From: VAZQ01 sp963807865
Lineage (GTDB): Bacteria > Pseudomonadota > Alphaproteobacteria > Rhizobiales > Xanthobacteraceae
Direction of reading: 5' to 3'
Length of the DNA: 64,000 nucleotides
Assembly: GCA_963807865.1 (NCBI GenBank)
Contig: CAWEDK010000022.1
Span: forward strand, 232,607 to 296,606
A model generated the notes under the pieces. It was not told the DNA's origin. It did no database searches and saw only the letters and a list, made by a program, of their open reading frames with translations. Shown piece by piece: positions 1 to 7,409 of this stretch; position 1 is the first letter of the stretch; each line of letters opens with the position of its first letter. A program made the translations under genes and the position numbers.

Positions 1-252
1 CGCGATGGCGTTCTCGCCTTCGAGCACCTGCACGACCACCGGGCCGGAGGTCATGAATTCGACCAGCTCGCCGAAAAACGGCCGCTCGCGGTGCACGCCG
101 TAGAAGGTTTCCGCCTGCTCGCGGGTGATCCGCACGCGCTTCTGCGCGACGATTCGCAGACCGGCCTGCTCGATGATGGCGTTGATTGCACCCGTCAGGT
201 TGCGGGCAGTCGCGTCGGGTTTCAGGATCGAAAAGGTACGCTCGATCGCCAT
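1..252 (-). CDS. ndk: Nucleoside diphosphate kinase, 3' end outside window
   Basis: Cytosolic kinase that moves the terminal phosphate from ATP onto nucleoside diphosphates. The 84 residues seen are the N-terminal part: it opens MAIERTFSILKPDATARN, the classic NDK start, and contains the GVHRERPFFGELVEFM segment and then GPVVVQVLEGENAI, both typical of the family. The ATG lies at 252-250. The catalytic histidine region lies beyond the window edge, so it cannot be checked. The gene is transcribed off the left edge and faces away from the cyclase gene's stop. Confidence 0.95.
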   Translation of the reverse strand, partial: MAIERTFSILKPDATARNLTGAINAIIEQAGLRIVAQKRVRITREQAETFYGVHRERPFFGELVEFMTSGPVVVQVLEGENAIA

Positions 253-436
253 CGTTTGTTTCTTCGCTTTTCAGGTGTGGAAAGCACCTGGGCCAATGCG
301 CCCAGACTGGCTCCCCCAAGGGCAGGGTTCGCCGTGGCTTATAACGGCGGCGTCAGGGGGCGGCAAGGCGGCGCGCCACGAGTTCCAGCCAGCACCCGGT
401 TCCCGGATTCAGACCGTGGCTTTCGTGGTCGCTCGA

Positions 437-1261
437 TCACACCAGCGCGATCAGCCGCACCGGACCGCCGGTCGCGTCCTTCACCTTCGGTAATCCGACC
501 ACCAGCGTCGCCCCCGCGGGCGGAACCTGGTCGAGATGCGCGACGTTCTCGAGGCCCCACCGGCCCGACGGCAGCCAGGAATAGTGCACCTTGAAGTCCT
601 TCGACGTACCGACGTCGAGCGAAAGCGTGTCGACCGCTAGGCCCAGCACCTTGCGCTCCTTCAACAACCATTGCGCCGCCTCCGGGCTGACGCCGGGAAA
701 GTGGAAGACGCCGGCGGCATCCTTGCCGGTGAATTTCGCCGCATCGCCGACGTGCCGGGCCCAGCCCGAATGCATCGCGACGCAGCAGTTGTCGGGCAGA
801 CGACGGTGCTTCTTCTCCCAGGCGGTGAGGTCGTCGCGGGTGAGCATGTAGTCCGGATTCTGCGCGGCCTTGGCGACAACGTCGACCACCGCGAGCGGCG
901 CCACCAGCGTGTCGGCGGGAATCTTGTCGGCGGTCGCGCCGGCTTCGGAGAAATGGATCGGCGCGTCGAGATGCGTGCCGGCATGCTCGATGATGCGCCA
1001 CCAGTAGAGATTGAAGCCGTCCTTCTTCAGATCGAACTTCTTCTCCATCTCGATGCCGGGCACGCCGAAGAACGTCGGAAACTCCGGCGACATCACGTGG
1101 GTGAGATCAACCGTCTGGGTGAAACTGCGGACTCGCGTGCGCGCCGCAGCGGGCGCCGGAACGACCGCGGTGGCGGCAAAGCCGGCAGCGGCTGCGCCCT
1201 TGAAGAAGCCTCGCCGCGAAAGGGCGGACCGAACCGCCTCCTGGCATCCCGGAACGCACAT
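437..1261 (-). CDS. Tat-exported cyclase family protein (kynurenine formamidase-like)
   Basis: Predicted periplasmic metal-dependent hydrolase of the cyclase family (PF04199), about 274 residues. The N-terminus has a twin-arginine signal (SRRGFFKG followed by an Ala-rich hydrophobic stretch). The family metal motif HAGTHLDAPIHF follows in the first half. The substrate is unknown; characterised relatives open cyclic or N-formyl amides such as N-formylkynurenine. A GTG at 1270 is possible, but the AAGGAG ribosome site at about 1270-1275 directly abuts it. The ATG at 1261, nine bases on, is the better start. Upstream lie two palindromic repeats, and no operon partner is evident. Confidence 0.85.
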   Translation of the reverse strand: MCVPGCQEAVRSALSRRGFFKGAAAAGFAATAVVPAPAAARTRVRSFTQTVDLTHVMSPEFPTFFGVPGIEMEKKFDLKKDGFNLYWWRIIEHAGTHLDAPIHFSEAGATADKIPADTLVAPLAVVDVVAKAAQNPDYMLTRDDLTAWEKKHRRLPDNCCVAMHSGWARHVGDAAKFTGKDAAGVFHFPGVSPEAAQWLLKERKVLGLAVDTLSLDVGTSKDFKVHYSWLPSGRWGLENVAHLDQVPPAGATLVVGLPKVKDATGGPVRLIALV

Positions 1262-1291
1262 CGTGGTCACTCCTTGTCAGCGCATCCAGTG

Positions 1292-1369
1292 CTAGTGTGG
1301 CGGTTCAGAAGGCCGCATCATTCTTGCAGCGAGTCCGAAATGCGGACTTCTGAACCAAAGCCACACTAG
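1292..1369. repeat. CTAG-ended palindromic repeat, copy A1
   Basis: A 78-base imperfect inverted repeat in the gap between the cyclase and GFA genes. It begins CTAGTGTGGCGGTTCAGAA and ends with the reverse complement TTCTGAACC...GCCACACTAG. It lies only 12 bases from a second element (1381-1457), and both have CTAG at their ends. A similar side-by-side pair occurs at 27766-27930. It is probably a REP- or MITE-like mobile palindrome. Confidence 0.75.
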
Positions 1370-1380
1370 ATCAATAAGTT

Positions 1381-1457
1381 GCTAGTGTCCTTCGATTCCG
1401 AAGTTCGCAAATGTGGGTGCCGCAGAATGATGCGAACTTCGGAACCGGGACACTAGC
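1381..1457. repeat. CTAG-ended palindromic repeat, copy B1
   Basis: Inverted repeat with outer arms GCTAGTGTCC / GGGACACTAGC and inner arms TTCCGAAGTTCGCA / TGCGAACTTCGGAA. The inner part is nearly the same as copy B2 at 27857-27930, including the loop words GGTGCCGCA and AATGATGCG. It ends immediately before the GFA-family stop codon, so it may also act as a terminator for that gene. Confidence 0.8.
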
Positions 1458-1459
1458 GC

Positions 1460-1867
1460 TTACTGTTGCTTCTCGGCCGCGCGAACCGAGGCAAGCTCGG
1501 TGACCCATGGCTGGCGCGATTGCGACCAATTCTGCACCTTCGGGACGAACTTGTCGCGCTGGCGCAGCGTGCCGACCCGGACGATGTAGGCCTTCGGACC
1601 GTCGCCGGGCGCGGTCGAGTAGATCGGCGTCCCGCATTTCGGGCAGAACCCCTGCTGGCGCTTGGCGCCGCTGCCGCCGATCTTGATGAAGGTCGTCGGC
1701 TCGCCCGACAGCATGCGAAACGAACTGTCCGGAATGGCGACGTTGACGCGGAACGCCGTGCCGGTCAGCCCCTGACAATCGGTGCAGTGACAGATCGTGG
1801 TCTTGTCCGGGTCGGCTTCACCCTCGAAGGAGATGTAGCCGCAGTAACAACCGCCGTCGACTTTCAT
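1460..1867 (-). CDS. GFA-family zinc-binding protein
   Basis: A 135-residue cytosolic protein of the glutathione-dependent formaldehyde-activating enzyme/CENP-V fold (PF04828). The zinc ligands are visible as a paired-cysteine pattern: GGCYCGYISF, CHCTDCQG and FCPKCGTPIY, which is the full CxC...CxxC...CxxC set. The open frame extends further upstream, but the ATG at 1867 follows a GAGGA ribosome site and gives the usual family length. Most GFA proteins are not true formaldehyde enzymes, so the reaction is unknown. It lies 20 bases downstream of the hydroxyacid dehydrogenase on the same strand and may be co-transcribed with it. Confidence 0.85.
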   Translation of the reverse strand: MKVDGGCYCGYISFEGEADPDKTTICHCTDCQGLTGTAFRVNVAIPDSSFRMLSGEPTTFIKIGGSGAKRQQGFCPKCGTPIYSTAPGDGPKAYIVRVGTLRQRDKFVPKVQNWSQSRQPWVTELASVRAAEKQQ

Positions 1868-1887
1868 GGCTGTCCTCGTTCGAACGA

Positions 1888-2820
1888 TCAGTATCCGCGC
1901 CCGCGATCGATGAGCGATTCCTGCGGCGCACCCGCGCGCAGCCGTTGCATCGCCTGGGCGATACGCGGCACCAGATCGCGCGGGTCGATCCGCCGCGAGG
2001 CGTGCGGGATGACGGAAATCTTGGGGTGCGGCCACAGCGGGCTCTCTTTCGGCAGCGGCTCGACCGGAAACACGTCGAGCGTCGCGGCCGCGAGGTGCCC
2101 GCTGTCGAGCGCCGCCATCAGGTCGGCCTCGTTGACGTGCGCGCCGCGTCCGAGATTGATCACCGCCGCGCCCTTCGGCATCTGCGCAAACGCTTCGGCA
2201 TTGAGGATGCCGATGGTGTGCGGCGTGAGCGGCAGGAAGTTCACCACGATTTCACTTCGCCGCAGGAAGGCCGGAAGCTGCTCGCGCCCGGCAAACACCT
2301 CGATGCCGTCGACCGTGCGCGGCGAGTTCACCCATCCGGCCACCTGAAACCCATGCCGGGCGAGCACTTTGGCGGCGGCGAGCCCGATACTGCCCAGCCC
2401 CATGACGCCGACCTTGCGTTCCTCCGCGCGCAACCGTGGCAGCGAAATCCACTCGCAGCGCTGCTGCGCCAGCGCGAACGCCGGCAGATGCCGGTGGTGC
2501 CGCAGCACGTGCAGCAGCGTCGCCTCGTTCATCATCGGGTCGCCGTCGGGCGATGACCCGCCGCGCACAATCGGCACGTCCGGCAACTCCGGGTCGGAGA
2601 GCAGCGCCTCGGCGCCGGCAACCAGCGATATGATCACGCGCAGGTTGGGAAACGTCTTGAGCGTGCCGCGCGGCATCGCGGCGCCGACCGCTGCGGCCTC
2701 GATCTCGGCCGGGTTGCCGGCATCCGGCCAGAAGCGCAGCTCGAGCTCCGGCATCTCGGCGGCGAACAGCCTGCGCCAATCGTCGGGCTTGCCGTAAATC
2801 GGGGAAACCAACAGCGCCAT
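1888..2820 (-). CDS. D-2-hydroxyacid dehydrogenase (glyoxylate/hydroxypyruvate reductase type)
   Basis: NAD(P)H-dependent cytosolic oxidoreductase of about 310 residues, most like the GhrA group that reduces glyoxylate or hydroxypyruvate. The nucleotide-binding Rossmann motif is GLGSIGLAAAKVL, mid-protein. The catalytic residues are in place: Arg in NLGRGAHV, Glu in DVFPVEPLP and His in VIPHASR. The ATG at 2820 follows a GAGG site in ccgaggacccg. Longer upstream reading is possible but adds low-similarity sequence. The exact substrate cannot be told from sequence. Confidence 0.9.
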   Translation of the reverse strand: MALLVSPIYGKPDDWRRLFAAEMPELELRFWPDAGNPAEIEAAAVGAAMPRGTLKTFPNLRVIISLVAGAEALLSDPELPDVPIVRGGSSPDGDPMMNEATLLHVLRHHRHLPAFALAQQRCEWISLPRLRAEERKVGVMGLGSIGLAAAKVLARHGFQVAGWVNSPRTVDGIEVFAGREQLPAFLRRSEIVVNFLPLTPHTIGILNAEAFAQMPKGAAVINLGRGAHVNEADLMAALDSGHLAAATLDVFPVEPLPKESPLWPHPKISVIPHASRRIDPRDLVPRIAQAMQRLRAGAPQESLIDRGRGY

Positions 2821-2977
2821 CGGGTCCTCGGTGTCATTGCAAAAAAGCGGAACACGCCGCAGCGCACGCCCGAACGGGGCGCGCCGCGGCAAGCAATGAC
2901 GTGGGAGGCGGTAACGGTCAAGGCGAGCAGATACGCTATGCCACCGCGCAGGGGGGCCGTCTGCTTCGCATGCCGCG

Positions 2978-3577
2978 TTATTCCTGCGCCTTGCGCCGCG
3001 CACGCAGCTTGGCGATCAGCATTCCACTGAACAAGGCGGCGAACAGGCCACTGAAAGCGACACCGAGCAAAGCGAAAACGCTGGCGCGTGGCGATGCCAT
3101 CCAGCCAGCCAGATTGGTGAGCGTCGCGAGCACGAAGATCGCCGCAAAGATCCACAGCGACCGCACCGACATCGCCTCGTACTGGGTCCGCATCATGTCG
3201 CGCTGGCTGAACTTGCGCGTCGTCCGCGGGACGCCTTGGAGTAACGACCGTACCGTCAGGTAGTCGCCGACGAAGATCATGCCGCTCACCACGACGACGA
3301 AACCGGCGAGCACCAACGCGATGCCAAGGCCGGGCGACCTGAGCAGCGAAGGCACCATCATCAGGACGGCCATCAACAGCGCCATCGTGGTCACCATGAC
3401 CAGCAGGCGGACGTATCGCGCCCGGCGCACCCGCGCGGCCAACGCCGGCTTCTGCATATCTGTGATGAGATAGGTCCAGCGCCGGCCGAAAATCCAGGGA
3501 TTGGCAGTGGTGAACAGCCACCCGTCCGGCTCGCGCTTGAACTGGGCTTCTTCGATTCCCGCGGGCAACAGTCGCAT
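2978..3577 (-). CDS. Hypothetical four-helix membrane protein
   Basis: A 199-residue protein of no family that I recognise. A soluble N-terminal stretch of about 50 residues (with EPDGWLFTTANPWIFGRRW) precedes four hydrophobic segments at about 60-78, 82-103, 145-163 and 168-188. It ends in the basic tail KLRARRKAQE. The ATG at 3577 has a GGAGAAG ribosome site seven bases upstream, which supports a real gene. It stands alone between the dehydrogenase and the SGNH hydrolase. A cytoplasmic-membrane location is inferred. Confidence 0.7.
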   Translation of the reverse strand: MRLLPAGIEEAQFKREPDGWLFTTANPWIFGRRWTYLITDMQKPALAARVRRARYVRLLVMVTTMALLMAVLMMVPSLLRSPGLGIALVLAGFVVVVSGMIFVGDYLTVRSLLQGVPRTTRKFSQRDMMRTQYEAMSVRSLWIFAAIFVLATLTNLAGWMASPRASVFALLGVAFSGLFAALFSGMLIAKLRARRKAQE

Positions 3578-3677
3578 GGTCGCTTCTCCACGGCTCGCTG
3601 ATGGCCGCTCGATGCTTATCGGCTCGTGCGCCGACGACCGGTGTGACGGACGTCACAGAAACATCGAATGCGCGCCG

Positions 3678-4379
3678 CTAGGGCACGCAATGTTGCGCAA
3701 TATGTGGCGCGATCGCGTCGCGCAATGCGGCGTAACCCTTCGGCGTGAGATGCAAGCCGTCGTAAGCGAATTCCTCGCGCAGATATCCGTCGCTGCCTCG
3801 GAGCCGCGGGTCGATCAGCGTGACATTGGGAAGGTCCCGCATCTGCTTGGCGATCTCGGCGTTCAGGGCCGTGATGTCGCTGTTCATCCGCTTCTTGGAA
3901 TGGTTCGCAGTGATCGGCAGGACATGGCTGAGAAACACCTGGGCGCCGGCGCCGCTCAGGCGGGCGACGATCGCCCGCAGGTTCGCCAGCGTGGTATCGC
4001 GTGGATGGCCAAGCGTGATGTCGTTCACGCCGATCATCAGGAAGACGGCACGCGGGCGTAGCGCCACGATGTCGTCCAGACGGTTGCGCAGCTTGGTGGT
4101 GGTGTCGCCGCCGATCCCCCGGTTGGCGATCTGCAGGCAACCCGTGAGGTCCGTCCAGGGCCCGGCCTCGGTGAGCGAATCGCCGAGCATCACGATCGGC
4201 GCAGTCTCGATCTTGGACAACGCGAAGAGGCCGCGCCGCACGTCGTAGTACGACATGCCGCGGCCCGACGGCGCTGCCGGCTCGGCGCGCGCGCCGGCGC
4301 TCGTCGCAACCATGGAACTGACGACGACCGCCGCCAGCGTGAGCCGCGCGCGACGCGATGAGAGGAAATCGAGATTCAT
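3678..4379 (-). CDS. Exported SGNH/GDSL-type hydrolase
   Basis: Predicted secreted esterase or lipase-like hydrolase of 233 residues. A basic start and hydrophobic core ending near SAGARA looks like a signal peptide. All four SGNH blocks are present: GDSLTEAG with the nucleophile Ser, NRGIGGDT with Gly, IGVND with Asn, and DGLHLTPKGY with the Asp/His pair. Two earlier in-frame ATGs exist. The one at 4379 places the basic residues directly before the hydrophobic core and was chosen for that. The natural substrate is unknown; relatives act on acyl, acetyl or sialyl esters. Confidence 0.85.
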   Translation of the reverse strand: MNLDFLSSRRARLTLAAVVVSSMVATSAGARAEPAAPSGRGMSYYDVRRGLFALSKIETAPIVMLGDSLTEAGPWTDLTGCLQIANRGIGGDTTTKLRNRLDDIVALRPRAVFLMIGVNDITLGHPRDTTLANLRAIVARLSGAGAQVFLSHVLPITANHSKKRMNSDITALNAEIAKQMRDLPNVTLIDPRLRGSDGYLREEFAYDGLHLTPKGYAALRDAIAPHIAQHCVP

Positions 4380-4494
4380 CGTGATGCCATATGTCCATGA
4401 GCCATGCATATCGCGCCGGGGCGACGAGCCCGCACGGCTGCAATCATAGCAGGACGCACAGTCCAGCTTGGAATGTTCTCGTGGCGGCGCGGAC

Positions 4495-5463
4495 TTATTG
4501 CGCTTGCAGCCCGGCGGTCTGGGCGACGCCCTTGAAGCCCTTGATGTCGGACTCGATCACTTTGCGAAACTCGTCCGGCGTCGACAGGTTGGCGATGGCG
4601 CCCACCCCTTCAAGCCGCTTGCGCACGTTCTCCCGGCCCAGCACCTCCTTCAGAGACTGGTGCATCTTGTCGACGATCGGCTGCGGCGTGCCGGCGGGAA
4701 ACGCGAGACCGTACCAGCCGAGGACTCCAAAGTCCGGGATCCCGCTCTCCGCGGCCGTCGGCACGCTGGCGATCGGCGGCCAGCGCTTGGGCGTCGCCAC
4801 CGCGAGCAGCTTCAGGTCGCCGGAATCCACCTGGCCGCGAATGGCGTGATAAAGTTCGACCGCGAACGCCGCATCGCCGCGCAGCAGCGCGCTCACCACC
4901 TCGCCGGTGGTACGATACGACACCGCCTGCGCGTTCATCCCAGTGCGCTGGCGAAGGTCCTCGGCGATGAGATGCTGCGTCGAGCCAAGTCCGACGGTGG
5001 AATAATTCAGCTTGCCAGGGCTCTTGTTGACCAGTTCGACCAGGCTCTTGATGTCGGTCGCGGGCGACGACTTCGGCACCGCCACCACGAAAGCGGAATT
5101 GCTGAAGATTCCGACCGGCGCGAAATCATTCACCGGGTCGTAGGGCACCTGCTTGACCATCACGGCCGAGACCGAATGGCCCATGCTGATGGCGAGCGCA
5201 GTGTAGCCGTCCTTCGGGGCCTTGGCGGCGATCCCGCCCGCAATGGTGCCGCCGGCGCCCGGGCGGTTCTCGACCACGAACTGCTGTCCGAGCAATTCCG
5301 ACAATCCGTCGGCAACAATGCGGGTCGCCACGTCGGTGCCGCCGCCGGCGCCGAAGCCGATCAGGATGCGCACCGGCTTGTTCGGCCACTCCTGGGCTGC
5401 CACGGTTGCAATTGGAACGAGTGCAAGGACGGCGATCGCCGCAAATGCGCGCCGGATGATCAT
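4495..5463 (-). CDS. Bug/TctC-family periplasmic solute receptor
   Basis: Periplasmic binding protein of the tripartite tricarboxylate transporter type (PF03401), 322 residues. The signal peptide cleaves near VAAQEWP. The family landmarks follow: PVRILIGFGAGGGTDVATR, the ENRPGAGGTIAGG loop, and GWYGLAFPAGTPQPIVDK in the C-terminal half. A GGGAGG ribosome site precedes the ATG. No membrane subunits (TctA/TctB) lie nearby, which is usual for these receptors. It is divergent from a second receptor across 257 bases. The ligand is unknown. Confidence 0.92.
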   Translation of the reverse strand: MIIRRAFAAIAVLALVPIATVAAQEWPNKPVRILIGFGAGGGTDVATRIVADGLSELLGQQFVVENRPGAGGTIAGGIAAKAPKDGYTALAISMGHSVSAVMVKQVPYDPVNDFAPVGIFSNSAFVVAVPKSSPATDIKSLVELVNKSPGKLNYSTVGLGSTQHLIAEDLRQRTGMNAQAVSYRTTGEVVSALLRGDAAFAVELYHAIRGQVDSGDLKLLAVATPKRWPPIASVPTAAESGIPDFGVLGWYGLAFPAGTPQPIVDKMHQSLKEVLGRENVRKRLEGVGAIANLSTPDEFRKVIESDIKGFKGVAQTAGLQAQ

Positions 5464-5720
5464 TTTGTTGTCCTCCCTGGTACGGCGGTTCAGAAGTCCC
5501 GCTTTGTTGGGCGCATTAAATCACCCTTCGCCCCGACTTGCTTGCGACCGATAGGCGCAAATTGATCGCCCACTCCATCCCCTCTCGTCACCCAGCGCCG
5601 CCCTCCAATGCGGCCGGGTGCGGATGACATCCGATCGTGTTTCCAATAGCGTCCGGACCACAACAGCGCGGCTGATCGAGAACATGCTGCGCGATAACGC
5701 GAGCTTTTGGAGGTTGCGGC
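5464..5720. other. Divergent intergenic region between two receptor genes
   Basis: No gene is seen here. It must hold the promoters of both flanking receptor genes. It includes GGCGGTTCAGAAG near 5484-5496, which matches part of palindromic repeat A1 (1292-1369) and may be a half-copy of it. A GGAGG ribosome site for the rightward gene lies at about 5709-5713. Confidence 0.5.
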
Positions 5721-6788
5721 ATGTCGGGAAGTGTCTTACGCGTCGCTGGTTTCGCCGTCCTGATCGCCGCCGCCCTTCCACAAGCCGCGCTTGCCCAGTT
5801 CTACAAGGGCAAAACGATCAACATGATCGTCAACTATCCGGCCGGCGGCCCCGCCGACATCGAGGCGCGCATTGCCGCGCAGCACCTGCCCAACCACATT
5901 CCCGGCAAGCCCACCGTCATCGTCAAGAATGTCAGCGGCGCCGGCGGTATCATCGGCAGCAACCAGCTCGGCGAAGCGCCGCCGAACGGCGAGACCATCG
6001 GCTTCTTCACGCTAGACATCATCGCTCAGCTCGTCGCCAACCCGGCGCTGCGCACGCCCTATTCCGATTTCGTGATGGTCGCGGGCTTCGAAAATCCGCT
6101 GGTCGCCTATGCCCGCAAGGATACGCCGCCGGGACTCAAGGCGCCGACTGACATCATGAAGGCGAGCGGGTTCAAGGCCCTGTCGCTGAACGTGCAGAAC
6201 AGCAACACCGTCAATCAGGCGCTCTCGCTCGATCTTCTCGGCATCAAGTACCAGCCGGTGCCGGCCTATCGCGGCTTGAAGGAAGTCGAGACCGCGATCC
6301 TGCAGAACATCGGCCAGTTCGCGAATACCTCGCTGCCGGGCTGGCGCGGCTCGGTCGAGCCGACCATGGGCGAACTCGTCATGCCGCTGTGGCAGATCGC
6401 GCCGCGCGGCAAGGACGGCGGCTTTCCCCGCAGCCGTGCGATGCCGGACCTGCCGACGTTCGAGGAATTCTTCGAGACCGTCCACCACAAGAAACCCTCG
6501 GGATTTTCCTACGAAGTCCTGCGTACGAGCAGCGATCCCCTGGTAGCGATGTTCAGGACGGCGCTGCTGCCGCCCAAGTCGCCGGCCGACCTGACCGAGG
6601 TGGTGCGGGCAGCGTTCGTGCAACTGGGGCAGGACAAGGATTTCATCCGCGACTATGCCAACGCCGTGAAGACCAATCCGCTGCTGGTCTCCGGCGCGGA
6701 TGCGCAGGAGATCGTCGCGGCGCTCGGCAAGGTGAAGCCGGAGGTCAAGGCGTTCGTGGTCGATTACACAGCCAAGCTGGTGCAGTAG
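5721..6788 (+). CDS. Bug-like periplasmic solute receptor (divergent subtype)
   Basis: A 355-residue exported binding protein related to tripartite tricarboxylate receptors but longer and more divergent. The signal peptide ends at AALAQFYKG. Family hallmarks are INMIVNYPAGGPADIEAR, then KNVSGAGGIIGSNQLGE, which corresponds to the ENRPGAGG loop of typical members. The C-terminal domain differs from standard Bug proteins. GGAGG precedes the ATG with seven bases spacing. It is followed 60 bases on by a cupin gene on the same strand, so the two may form a small operon. Confidence 0.85.
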   Translation: MSGSVLRVAGFAVLIAAALPQAALAQFYKGKTINMIVNYPAGGPADIEARIAAQHLPNHIPGKPTVIVKNVSGAGGIIGSNQLGEAPPNGETIGFFTLDIIAQLVANPALRTPYSDFVMVAGFENPLVAYARKDTPPGLKAPTDIMKASGFKALSLNVQNSNTVNQALSLDLLGIKYQPVPAYRGLKEVETAILQNIGQFANTSLPGWRGSVEPTMGELVMPLWQIAPRGKDGGFPRSRAMPDLPTFEEFFETVHHKKPSGFSYEVLRTSSDPLVAMFRTALLPPKSPADLTEVVRAAFVQLGQDKDFIRDYANAVKTNPLLVSGADAQEIVAALGKVKPEVKAFVVDYTAKLVQ

Positions 6789-6848
6789 CCCTCTTCGCCG
6801 GCTCGATGGCGACGCCCGCTTGGCCCGCGATCAACCTCGGAGATGCCG

Positions 6849-7352
6849 ATGCTCTTGCCGCTTGGCCCTGCAAGCAACGACGGCCGGGACGAGGCCGACC
6901 CGCCACGCGTGCCCTATTACAGCATGTGGACCGGGCCGGAAGGCACCAGCCGCCTGGCGAACTGCGCGCTCGCGGGATTTGTCGCCCAGAGCGTCGGCGG
7001 CAAGGCCGCGCCGTTGTGGATCCGCAGGTCTCCCGGTGAGCCGGACGCCGTCGATTTCTTCGTCCTGCCGGTCGGATGGGTAGGCGAGTGGCACGAAAGC
7101 CCGAAGCCACAATGGGTGGTGCCGCTGTCGGGGCGCTGGTTCATCGAGACGAAAGATGGCGCGCATCTCGAAATGGGTCCGGGGGACATCCATTGGGGAC
7201 AGGATATCGGTACCCGTGCCGTCGACGGGGATCAAGGTCACCGGTCTGGCCAGATCGGCGATGTGCCCTGCGTGTTGCTCGTGGTCCAGTTCAAGGCGCC
7301 ACACCGCGCCGGCGAGCGCTGTCCGTTTGATGAGGAGTTGGCCCTGGGATAA
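6849..7352 (+). CDS. Cupin-domain protein
   Basis: Small cytosolic protein of about 167 residues with one cupin-like beta-barrel segment: VGEWHESPKPQWVVPLSGRW followed by GAHLEMGPGDIHWGQD, i.e. the two half-motifs with His, Gln, Glu and His candidates for a metal site. The function is unknown; cupins of this size are often sugar- or ketoacid-related dioxygenases, isomerases or sensors. Two in-frame ATGs compete. The one at 6849 sits six bases after CGGAG, while the one at 6843 abuts it. It lies just downstream of a solute receptor gene. Confidence 0.7.
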   Translation: MLLPLGPASNDGRDEADPPRVPYYSMWTGPEGTSRLANCALAGFVAQSVGGKAAPLWIRRSPGEPDAVDFFVLPVGWVGEWHESPKPQWVVPLSGRWFIETKDGAHLEMGPGDIHWGQDIGTRAVDGDQGHRSGQIGDVPCVLLVVQFKAPHRAGERCPFDEELALG

Positions 7353-7409
7353 CGCAGCCCGCGCCTCTACCCGCTTGCCACCCCTGCCCGGCTCGGCCAA
7401 ATACCCGCC

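Noticed and set aside
1945..2556. Long plus-strand frames opposite the hydroxyacid dehydrogenase
   Set aside because: Antisense shadow; the minus-strand gene has complete cofactor and catalytic motifs.
4495..6788. The two divergent receptor genes as a duplicated pair
   Set aside because: Their sequences differ strongly in length and motifs, so they are not a recent duplication.
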